Of a stretch of DNA of 57,250 bases, positions 18,141 to 25,214 are shown piece by piece; position 1 is the stretch's first letter, and each line of letters starts with the position of its first letter. A program made the translations under genes and the position numbers. The DNA comes from an uncultured Treponema sp. GTDB lineage: Bacteria > Spirochaetota > Spirochaetia > Treponematales > Treponemataceae. Under the pieces are notes generated by a model. It was not told where the DNA came from, did no database searches, and worked only from the letters and a program-made list of their open reading frames with translations. The DNA is taken from positions 1 to 57,250 of the forward strand of contig CAMVHR010000016.1 in assembly GCA_947167345.1 (NCBI GenBank), read 5' to 3'.

Positions 18141-19508
18141 ATGAAGGAAGCTTTTATAAAGGATTACAAAGATTTTCTTAAAAACGGTAAGACAGAACGT
18201 GAGTGCTGCAATTTAATTGTTGAGCTTGCGAAAAAAAACGGCTATAAGGATATAAATGAAACTCAGACGCTCCGTGCTGGCGATAAGGTTTTTGTAACAA
18301 AGTTTGGAAAAGCTGTCGCCTTGTTTAACGTTGGTTCTGAGCCAATCGAAAACGGCTTGAATATTCTTGGTGCTCACATTGATTCTCCTCGTCTTGATGT
18401 AAAGCAGAATCCTTTGTATGAAAAGGAATTTTTGGTATATCTGAATACACATTATTACGGCGGCATAAAAAAATATCAGTGGCTTACACTGCCTCTTGCG
18501 ATTCACGGTGTAGTATGCAAGAAAGACGGTAGCGTGGTGCAGGTGTGTGTTGGGGAAGATCCTGAAGATCCTGTATTCTGCATTTCGGATATTCTGCCTC
18601 ATCTTGCTCAAAAGCAGATGAAAGAAAGTGCTGCAGACTTTATTCCAGGCGAAAGCCTTGATTTGATTATGGGAAGTGAAATTCCTCCTCTAAAGGGGGC
18701 CGATTCCGTCAAAACTGATAATGCAGAAAAGCAGGAAAAAGATAAGGCTAAAAAACTCATTCTTTCTTTATTGAAAGAACAGTACGGCATTGAAGAAGCG
18801 GACTTTGGTTCTGCAGAACTTGAAATTGTTCCTGCCGGTGCTCCTCGCGATTTAGGTCTTGACCGCTCACTTATTCTTGCATACGGACAGGATGATCGCT
18901 CTTGTGCTTTTGCTTCATTGCGTGCACAGCTTGAAGTAAAAGACGTAAAGCGGACTAGTTGCTGCCTTTGTGTAGATAAAGAAGAAATAGGATCTGTTGG
19001 CGCTACGGGAATGGATTCTCACTTTTTTGAAAATGCCGTTGCAGAACTTGTTGCCCGTCTTGGAACTTATTCTGAGCTTGCAGTCAGACGCTGCATGAAT
19101 AATAGCAATATGCTTTCTAGCGATGTTAATGCTGCCTATGACCCTATGAATGGAGATTTGTATGATCATGAAAATGCCAGTTACCTTGGAGCGGGAATTG
19201 TGTTTAATAAATATACAGGTTCCCGAGGAAAGTACAGCGCAAGTGATGCAAGCCCGGAATTCATTGCAAAGTTGAGGAATGTTCTTGACCAGAATGATGT
19301 TCGTTATCAGATGGCAGAACTTGGAAAAGTGGATCAGGGCGGAGGCGGAACAATTGCTTATCTTGCTGCGAAATACGGCATGTATGTTCTTGATGCTGGC
19401 GTTTCAGTCCTGAGTATGCATGCTCCATGGGAAATAACTTCAAAGGAAGATATGTGGCAGGCATATAATGCCTACAAGGTATTTTTACTGCTTCACTACG
19501 GTGCGTGA
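18141..19508 (+). CDS. M18-family zinc aminopeptidase
   Basis: The 455-residue protein shows M18 aspartyl-aminopeptidase motifs: GAHIDSPRLD (metal His/Asp), AYGQDDRSCAF (bridging Asp), DKEEIGS (catalytic Glu pair) and the C-terminal SMHAPWEI (metal His). These enzymes remove N-terminal acidic or other residues from peptides in the cytoplasm, usually as large oligomers. A GGGGGA ribosome site precedes the ATG. The gene ends near a terminator that lies inside the convergent YkgJ-like gene. Confidence 0.93.
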   Translation: MKEAFIKDYKDFLKNGKTERECCNLIVELAKKNGYKDINETQTLRAGDKVFVTKFGKAVALFNVGSEPIENGLNILGAHIDSPRLDVKQNPLYEKEFLVYLNTHYYGGIKKYQWLTLPLAIHGVVCKKDGSVVQVCVGEDPEDPVFCISDILPHLAQKQMKESAADFIPGESLDLIMGSEIPPLKGADSVKTDNAEKQEKDKAKKLILSLLKEQYGIEEADFGSAELEIVPAGAPRDLGLDRSLILAYGQDDRSCAFASLRAQLEVKDVKRTSCCLCVDKEEIGSVGATGMDSHFFENAVAELVARLGTYSELAVRRCMNNSNMLSSDVNAAYDPMNGDLYDHENASYLGAGIVFNKYTGSRGKYSASDASPEFIAKLRNVLDQNDVRYQMAELGKVDQGGGGTIAYLAAKYGMYVLDAGVSVLSMHAPWEITSKEDMWQAYNAYKVFLLLHYGA

Positions 19509-19535
19509 TAAAGATAGTGATATATAAACTATAAA

Positions 19536-19973
19536 CTAATCTTTTGTAATCGGCTTTCTCTGTTCATACAGAGAAAGCTGTTTTTTTATGTCTTGTGCAG
19601 TGTGGAATTCACCGGTGTCCAGTCCAGGGCACCTTTTTTTTTCTTTATTCCAATCTTCCCGGCTGTTTAAAAGACTTGTCCAAAATGGATATGTGCGGCA
19701 TTGTACGGGGCGGGCTTCGTAAGCCGTACACCCGTCCTGCCAGAATATGCAGTCGTAATTTGATTTTTCACGCAGACAGAGAGTTTTTGTGCCTTCATTG
19801 TTTTCTATCCAGCGGCAATACATAAGTATGAACTGCTCATCTGTTACTTCTGCCCATTCTGCAAGCCTGTGCAAATCCTCTTTTGAAAGGCGTACCATGC
19901 CAGGCTCAAAGCGGCAGCATGCAGAACAGTTGTTGCACGAAAAGTTTAATCCGTCTGAGTAAAATTCTTCCAT
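19536..19973 (-). CDS. YkgJ-family cysteine-cluster protein
   Basis: The 145-residue protein has the family signature FSCNNCSACCRFEPG (C-x2-C-x2-CC) near the N-terminus and later Cys in the DCIFWQDGCTAYEARPVQCRT region. These Cys are thought to bind zinc or an iron-sulfur cluster; function is unknown. It lies 16 bases downstream of pepF on the same strand and is probably in its operon. The last codons overlap a hairpin terminator for the convergent M18 gene. Confidence 0.85.
   Translation of the reverse strand: MEEFYSDGLNFSCNNCSACCRFEPGMVRLSKEDLHRLAEWAEVTDEQFILMYCRWIENNEGTKTLCLREKSNYDCIFWQDGCTAYEARPVQCRTYPFWTSLLNSREDWNKEKKRCPGLDTGEFHTAQDIKKQLSLYEQRKPITKD
19553..19587 (+). terminator. Rho-independent terminator of the M18 gene, within the ykgJ-like coding region
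   Basis: A perfect 11-bp stem (GCTTTCTCTGT with ACAGAGAAAGC) around TCAT is followed by TGTTTTTTT. It terminates the plus-strand M18 transcript yet forms part of the last codons of the minus-strand gene. Confidence 0.88.
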
Positions 19974-19989
19974 TCTGAAATCCCTTGCT

Positions 19990-21819
19990 TTATGCCCTTC
20001 CGTTTACGTACTCTGCAAAAATATTTACTTCCTGCTCGTACATCTTAATGCCGCTGTTCCAGAAGTCTTTTGTTGTAATGTCGAATCCTGCTTTACGGCA
20101 CAAGTCTTCACAGCTCATGCTGCCAGTGTCTGAAAGGAGCTTTGCATAAGTCTGTGCAAATTCTGCCCCTGCCTTTTTTGACTGTGCATAAAGCCCTGCT
20201 GCAAAAAGCTGACCGAATGCATAAGGAAAGTTGTAAAAGTCCAGTCCTGTGCTGTAGTAATGAGACTTTACTGCCCACATGTATTCATGCCGTTCTTCGT
20301 TGAGTCCAGAGCCATAGCTTTTTTCCTGAGCCTGTTTCATAAGGCGGCAGAAGTCATCGGCATTTAATTCACCGTTTGCACGTTCTTCAAATACACTGCG
20401 CTCAAAATAGAAACGGCACAGAATGTCTACAAGAACCTGACTTGCATCTTGAAGGTCCAGTTCCAGAATCTTTATTTTTTCATCGCCTTCTGTCTGGGCA
20501 ATCATGTCCTGCTTTACGATTGTTTCTGCAAAAGTACTTGCTGTTTCTGCAAGTGTCATTGGGTAATGGAAGAATAATGGCGATTTTCCTTTCATGCATG
20601 AAAAGTGGTAGGCATGTCCCAGTTCATGCGCAAGAGTAATTACATCGCTGAACGTTCCTGTAAAGTTTGAAAGAATTCTGCTCTGGTGTCCCTTTGGAAA
20701 GTCTTCGTCATAAGCTCCACCGACTTTTCCCGGACGAACTTCTGCATCAATCCATCCTTGCTCAAAAGCATGTTTTGCAAAGTTGCCCATGTCTTTAGAA
20801 AACGAATTGTATTCTTTTAAGATATATTCCTTTGCTTCTTCAAAAGTCCACTCTTTTTCTTTTGCGGAAGAAACTGGTGCAAATAAATCGTAGAAAGCAA
20901 GCCCTTCATGTCCTGCAGTTCCTGCTGTTGCACTTGCAGTGGAGCCTGTCTTTCTTAAAAGTTTAGCTTTTGCTGTAAAGTATTTACGCCACATCGGAAG
21001 GGCATCTTCAAGCGAAGAGATTAAAGCATCGAGAGTTTCTTTTTTTAAGCGTGAAGAAGAAAGAGCCCTGTCCAAAGCCTGTGCCCAATTTCGTTTTTTA
21101 TTAAGAAGAACAGTCTCGCCTTTTAAGTTGTTCATGCAGGCAGCAAATGCAATGCGGTTATTCTGCAAAAGCTGTTTTTCCGTCTGCCATGCATTTTTGC
21201 GTACTGTTGCATCTGATGAGTATGCGTCGTTTCGGATTTCGTTAAAAGTTTTTCCGTTTGCATCCTGCATGTTGCTTATAAGCTGTTCCTGTAATCTGCC
21301 CCATGCATCGCCGCCAGTTCTCTGCAATTCAGAAGCAAGCTTTTCTTCCTGTGGTGACATCTGATGTCTTGTGTCTTCAATGATTTCTTCCAAAAGAAAT
21401 TTATATTCTTCATATTCTGGAAAGCGTTTATAAAATTCTTCCAGATACTTTGTGTGAGACAGCAATATGCGGCTGAATTTTAATTCCTGCTGCTGGGTGC
21501 GCACATTCATTTCTTCTATAGAACTAAGATTGTTCATGTACTCAGTGTTTGTTGTGTCTGTTGAGTATATGATGTATGCGTAAGCAGTAAGTGTTCCGCC
21601 TGTCGCGTTTACATCGTTGTATGCCTTCAGATATGAAGAAAGCCATGCTGGAAAATCGAAATTGTCATTTGCTTCGCGTGTAAAGCGGTCTGCTGTGGCT
21701 AAAAGTTCATCTACACAATCCATTTCTTTTGTGTATGAAGCTACTGCATTTTTATATTCTTCTGAATGTATGTCTGTAAATAGGGAATCTAAATTCCATC
21801 TTGGTATAGTATTCTGCAT
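19990..21819 (-). CDS. pepF: M3-family oligoendopeptidase F
   Basis: A 609-residue zinc peptidase with the catalytic HELGH motif in TLAHELGHAYHF and the following Glu region (MTLAETASTFAE). Length and C-terminal SHYYSTGLDFYNFPYAFGQ fit oligoendopeptidase F, which cleaves short cytoplasmic peptides. The start was set at 21819 (MQNTIPRW); the reading frame continues to 22113 but that extension is antisense to the next gene and lacks family character. No ribosome site; TATATT lies 7 bases before the ATG, so a leaderless message is possible. It is divergent from the NAD(P)HX repair gene. Confidence 0.93.
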   Translation of the reverse strand: MQNTIPRWNLDSLFTDIHSEEYKNAVASYTKEMDCVDELLATADRFTREANDNFDFPAWLSSYLKAYNDVNATGGTLTAYAYIIYSTDTTNTEYMNNLSSIEEMNVRTQQQELKFSRILLSHTKYLEEFYKRFPEYEEYKFLLEEIIEDTRHQMSPQEEKLASELQRTGGDAWGRLQEQLISNMQDANGKTFNEIRNDAYSSDATVRKNAWQTEKQLLQNNRIAFAACMNNLKGETVLLNKKRNWAQALDRALSSSRLKKETLDALISSLEDALPMWRKYFTAKAKLLRKTGSTASATAGTAGHEGLAFYDLFAPVSSAKEKEWTFEEAKEYILKEYNSFSKDMGNFAKHAFEQGWIDAEVRPGKVGGAYDEDFPKGHQSRILSNFTGTFSDVITLAHELGHAYHFSCMKGKSPLFFHYPMTLAETASTFAETIVKQDMIAQTEGDEKIKILELDLQDASQVLVDILCRFYFERSVFEERANGELNADDFCRLMKQAQEKSYGSGLNEERHEYMWAVKSHYYSTGLDFYNFPYAFGQLFAAGLYAQSKKAGAEFAQTYAKLLSDTGSMSCEDLCRKAGFDITTKDFWNSGIKMYEQEVNIFAEYVNGRA

Positions 21820-21849
21820 AAAGTTAAATATAACACATTTTAGCCTTAC

Positions 21850-21878
21850 TTGACAGTAAAAAAAACAGCTTTTATGAT
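21850..21878 (+). promoter_or_regulatory. Promoter of nnr gene, leaderless layout
   Basis: TTGACA (21850-21855), a 17-base spacer, TATGAT (21873-21878), then only 6 bases to the ATG at 21885. No ribosome site fits in the gap, so transcription would start at the AUG. Confidence 0.7.
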
Positions 21879-21884
21879 ACGGAT

Positions 21885-23420
21885 ATGCAGAATATATATG
21901 GCGATACACGTGTTTTAGACTCAAAGGTAAGGGAACTGTATAAACTTTCAGAAGATATAATGATGGAAAATGCCGCTGCGGCTTTGGAAGATGCGGTTGT
22001 AAGCAGTTTGGAAAAGTCTTTGAAAGATTGCGGGGCTGTGTGCCTTGCTCGCCCAGCTGTTTTAATTCTTGCAGGTTCGGGCAATAACGGTGCAGATGGT
22101 TATGCTCTTGCAAGAAGATTGATGCGCCATGAATATGCCGTTACCGTATGTGCTGTGAGTGAGCCTAAAAGCCAGATGTGCGTTCTGCAAAAAGAAAGGG
22201 CAAGAGCAATCGGTGTTTCGTTCATTGACATTTCAGAATATGATGATTATATAGAAAGAATTAGCATAGATTTAAAAGTGATTGTAGACTGCATTTTTGG
22301 CAGTGGCTTTCATGGAGAGCTTCCGTATGAAGCTCAGGCAGTCATTGCCAGTGCAAATAAAAATTGCGATGCCGTAAGAATTGCCTGCGATGTTCCTTCT
22401 GGATTGGATGGACTTGGCAATGTTGCAGGTGGCTTTGCCAGCGACGTTTGTTTTTGTGCAGATAAAACTGTTACAATGGGCGCCCTTAAAATGAGCTTTT
22501 ACAGTGACATTGCAAAAGATGCCTGTGGCGAAATTGTTCTTGCAAATCTTGGAGTGAGCAGGGGCAACTTTGAATATGCAGATGGCGCTGTAAAATATGA
22601 AGCTCGGCTTTTGGAAAAGTCAGATGCAAAACTTCCGCATAGGAATGTTCAGAGTGTAAATAAAGGCTCGTTTGGTCACGCCGCAATAGTCTGTGGAACT
22701 AAAAGCGGTGCTGCAGTCATTGCTGCCAGTGCCGCATTGCGTTTTGGAGCAGGCCTTGTAAGCCTTGTTACAGGAAGCAAAAACTTTGACTGTGCAACAA
22801 ACCTTCCTTTTGAATTGATGGTGTCGCCAAATTTTCCTGCAAATACTACAGCTGTTGCTTTGGGCATGGGACTTGGAAGTGACGGTAAACAGTTTGTTGA
22901 CTGGTTGTGTGAAAACCCAAATATTCCTGCCGTGCTTGATGCGGACATTTGCCATTCACCTTTTATAAAAGATTTGCTTGAAAAAAGAAAAGGTTTTGTG
23001 CTTACTCCACATCCAAAAGAATTTGCAAGTCTTTTAGAGCACTGCGGCATTGGAACTTTTTCTGTAAAAGAAGTTGTTACTCGCAGGGTAGAGCTTGTAA
23101 AAGCATTCTGTAATAAATATCCTGATGTTGTTCTTCTTTTGAAAGGGGCAAACGTTTTAATAGGAATAAAAAGAGCCACTCAAAATGAAGTGGCTTTGTA
23201 TATAAATCCTTATGGATGCAATGCACTTGCAAAAGGTGGTTCGGGCGATGTTCTTTCGGGGCTGGTTGCCGCTATGCTTGCTCAAAAATACGAGCCTTTG
23301 CAGGCTGCTGTATATGCAAGTCTTGCTCATACATCTGCCGCACAAAAGGCTCTTGAAGCTGTAAAGAACGATTTTGCCCTTACTCCTTTGGATTTAATTC
23401 AGGCATTGCGTTCTATTTAG
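21885..23420 (+). CDS. nnr: Bifunctional NAD(P)HX epimerase/dehydratase
   Basis: The 511-residue protein joins an N-terminal YjeF_N epimerase (MMENAA, GSGNNGADGYALAR, ACDVPSGLDG) to a C-terminal ADP/ATP-dependent dehydratase (LTPHPKEFA, LLKGANVLIG, GGSGDVLSGLVAAML). The two activities repair hydrated NADH and NADPH. The arrangement is the usual bacterial fusion. Translation appears leaderless. The end overlaps the convergent pseudouridine synthase gene by 8 bases. Confidence 0.95.
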   Translation: MQNIYGDTRVLDSKVRELYKLSEDIMMENAAAALEDAVVSSLEKSLKDCGAVCLARPAVLILAGSGNNGADGYALARRLMRHEYAVTVCAVSEPKSQMCVLQKERARAIGVSFIDISEYDDYIERISIDLKVIVDCIFGSGFHGELPYEAQAVIASANKNCDAVRIACDVPSGLDGLGNVAGGFASDVCFCADKTVTMGALKMSFYSDIAKDACGEIVLANLGVSRGNFEYADGAVKYEARLLEKSDAKLPHRNVQSVNKGSFGHAAIVCGTKSGAAVIAASAALRFGAGLVSLVTGSKNFDCATNLPFELMVSPNFPANTTAVALGMGLGSDGKQFVDWLCENPNIPAVLDADICHSPFIKDLLEKRKGFVLTPHPKEFASLLEHCGIGTFSVKEVVTRRVELVKAFCNKYPDVVLLLKGANVLIGIKRATQNEVALYINPYGCNALAKGGSGDVLSGLVAAMLAQKYEPLQAAVYASLAHTSAAQKALEAVKNDFALTPLDLIQALRSI

Positions 23421-24324
23421 AAAACATTTTTCCTCGTGAAATAAAATCCATCTTGCAGGCCTTTTTCTTTGGAATCCTTTTTGTACCATAAGTATTATTG
23501 GCACCCTCGTCGTGAGGGTGTTTTTTATTATACGGAGATGATTTGTCATTCCAAATTGCTGTTGCAGGGTGTTCATCTCCCTTTATGACGTATTCAAGCC
23601 ATTCTTTGCTTTCGGGAGATTCAAACCGCATTAATGTTCCTGTTACTGGGTGCTTGAAAGCAAGTGTTCTTGCGTGAAGTGCCAGTCTGTGGAATGGGTC
23701 TGTCTTTGCACGGTAATTTTCATCGCCAGCCAAAGGATATCCTTTTGAAGCAAGATGTGCCCTTATCTGATTTTTTTTGCCAGTTTCAAGGTTTAGCTCA
23801 AACAGTGTGTGGGTTTTTCCACGCTCAATAATCTTATAATGAGTAATTGCTTTTACCGTTTTTGCATGGTCGTCTTCGTCATGAGGAACATAACCTACGT
23901 GATGAGCATTCTGTGCAAGCGGTTCGTCTATTGTTCCGCTTTCTGCAAGCTGTTTTGATTTGTCGCGTGGATTTTCTGCAACGGCATGATAAAGACGTTC
24001 TGTTACCATGGTGTGCCATTCTGCCATTATTTTTTTCTGCACGCTTTCGTTAAGTGCAAACATCATTACACCGCTGGTGTCGCGGTCAAGTCTGTGCACA
24101 ATGTACGGGCGGTGATTGGGTGAATATGTCCCTTTACTGCGGTAGATTTTTTCAAGGACAGAAAGTGCTGTTCTTGCCTTGCTTCCCGGATATGGAACTG
24201 AAAGCATGCCTGTAGGCTTGTTGATTATTACAATGTCTTTGTCTTCATAGAGAATTTCAATTTTTTCTTTGCCATAGTCGGCTTTGTGTTCGCGTTTGTA
24301 TTGTGTGCTTGCTTTAACGTTCAT
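23413..24324 (-). CDS. RluA-family pseudouridine synthase
   Basis: The 303-residue protein has the RluA catalytic motif HRLDRDTSGVMMFA with the active-site Asp, an upstream IINKPTGMLSVP, and the downstream GKKNQIRAHLA..GYPLAGD block. It would isomerise uridines in rRNA or tRNA; the target cannot be told from sequence. An RNA-binding S4 domain is absent. The start overlaps the upstream small membrane-protein gene by 11 bases. A basic tail rich in Lys follows the catalytic domain. Confidence 0.92.
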   Translation of the reverse strand: MNVKASTQYKREHKADYGKEKIEILYEDKDIVIINKPTGMLSVPYPGSKARTALSVLEKIYRSKGTYSPNHRPYIVHRLDRDTSGVMMFALNESVQKKIMAEWHTMVTERLYHAVAENPRDKSKQLAESGTIDEPLAQNAHHVGYVPHDEDDHAKTVKAITHYKIIERGKTHTLFELNLETGKKNQIRAHLASKGYPLAGDENYRAKTDPFHRLALHARTLAFKHPVTGTLMRFESPESKEWLEYVIKGDEHPATAIWNDKSSPYNKKHPHDEGANNTYGTKRIPKKKACKMDFISRGKMFSK

Positions 24325-24622
24325 GTCTGTTTGTGTCCTTTAAGAGTGAAACAAAAATAAATAGTATTATTGTAAGAATGATTAAGTAGGCAAGAAAGCC
24401 AGCCTGGATAAAAGATTTTTCTACATCTTTATAGAAGATGACTGCTAACATTCCTGTTACAAAGGTTAATGCTCCTATTATATAGAAGATAGTTCCTGCA
24501 ATTTTTCCGATAGGGGCTTTTTCAAGGAATTTTGGGGATTTAAGATAAAAGGCTACGCCGCAGAACATTGTTCCCATTACCATAAAAACAATGCCGCTTG
24601 CCAGCACAAGAGTTGTATTCAT
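24314..24622 (-). CDS. Small membrane protein, three predicted TM segments
   Basis: The 102-residue protein has hydrophobic segments near 5-26, 42-64 and 73-93, and a short charged C-terminus (KDTNRHER). No family was recognised. It is the first gene of a two-gene unit with the pseudouridine synthase (11-base overlap). A TTTACA/TATATT promoter ends 6 bases before the ATG and no ribosome site is present. Confidence 0.65.
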   Translation of the reverse strand: MNTTLVLASGIVFMVMGTMFCGVAFYLKSPKFLEKAPIGKIAGTIFYIIGALTFVTGMLAVIFYKDVEKSFIQAGFLAYLIILTIILFIFVSLLKDTNRHER

Positions 24623-24628
24623 GCCGTT

Positions 24629-24656
24629 AATATATCACAGACAGCTATTTTGTAAA
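24629..24656 (-). promoter_or_regulatory. Promoter of small membrane-protein gene, leaderless layout
   Basis: On the minus strand, TTTACA (24651-24656), a 16-base spacer and TATATT (24629-24634), then 6 bases to the ATG at 24622. Confidence 0.55.
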
Positions 24657-24711
24657 AGTGCGGTCTTTGCGTGTCTGTAAATGTTTTGTGTAGTATCTGT
24701 CTATACTTCTT

Positions 24712-24777
24712 TTACTGTAATGAATGAATCCGTTTACCTTAATGTTACAAACTGATTACTGTAATGTCATGAATTCA
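24712..24777. repeat. Three 22-bp-spaced direct repeats
   Basis: TTACTGTAATG (24712), TTACCTTAATG (24734) and TTACTGTAATG (24756) lie exactly 22 bases apart, two helical turns, so bound proteins would line up on one DNA face. The first and third units also share ATGAAT further on. Confidence 0.5.
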
Positions 24778-24863
24778 ATTACCGCCGAGAGAGGGAGTGT
24801 AATCTAGCTAGGGAGATTGGTCAATCTAGGTAGAATGGGACTGTACATGCAGATTTAAAATGG

Positions 24864-24892
24864 ACAAGACCAGAATTCGCTTCTGGCCTTGT
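24864..24892. repeat. 12-bp hairpin with one mismatch
   Basis: ACAAGACCAGAA and TTCTGGCCTTGT flank a TTCGC loop. No T-run follows on the plus strand, so it is a poor terminator; it may be part of an RNA or a decayed element. Confidence 0.45.
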
Positions 24893-24970
24893 AACTCTAA
24901 TATAGCATATTTCAGTCGTTTAGTCAAAAGCTTCCATTAATATTGCAAATATTGCTTGGAATGAAATTTT

Positions 24971-24996
24971 GAAGTTTTTTTGGAACAAAAAACTTC
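24971..24996. repeat. 10-bp perfect inverted repeat
   Basis: GAAGTTTTTT is mirrored by AAAAAACTTC around TGGAAC, and pairing extends about 4 bases further with one wobble. The stem ends are A/T-rich; function is unknown. Confidence 0.45.
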
Positions 24997-25082
24997 AGAA
25001 AGTGGCGTATTGCAGAAGATAAAACTCATGTTTTTATAGAATTTCCTGGCAGAAAACTTAATATTTGATTGAAATCCCACTT

Positions 25083-25110
25083 TTCATCCCTAAAATTCGA
25101 CGTTCATCCC
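25083..25110 (+). promoter_or_regulatory. TTCATCCC direct repeats, candidate activator site
   Basis: Two copies of TTCATCCC, 20 bases apart (25083-25090 and 25103-25110), lie directly upstream of the -35 box of the lipoprotein promoter, a usual position for an activator. Confidence 0.35.
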
Positions 25111-25117
25111 AGTTTTG

Positions 25118-25146
25118 TTGACAAATTGAAAATATCGTGTTACAAA
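25118..25146 (+). promoter_or_regulatory. Promoter of the BspA-like lipoprotein gene
   Basis: TTGACA (25118-25123), a 17-base spacer and TACAAA (25141-25146). The leader of about 60 bases ends with a strong AAGGAGGT ribosome site at 25201-25208. Confidence 0.5.
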
Positions 25147-25214
25147 AAAAATGAGACATAGATAATTTGAAAGATAATTTTTAAGTTCCGATAAAAAACT
25201 AAGGAGGTCGTTTT

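Larger units (their letters stand above)
24657..25117. other. Non-coding block with repeats and hairpins upstream of the BspA-like gene
   Basis: About 460 bases without a convincing gene. It holds three 22-base-spaced direct repeats (24712-24777), two strong hairpins (24864-24892 and 24971-24996), a short AATATTGC pair near 24943, and two TTCATCCC copies next to the -35 box of the downstream promoter. No known small RNA or riboswitch was recognised. The density of structure suggests regulation or a decayed element. Confidence 0.5.

Noticed and set aside
21820..22113. N-terminal extension of pepF
   Set aside because: Antisense to the nnr gene, rich in His/Pro/Leu with no peptidase similarity; the family start is at 21819.
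24779..24840. Possible attC-like or transposon remnant in the intergenic block
   Set aside because: Short imperfect repeats (AATCTAG and similar) but no GTTRRRY core or transposase fragment.
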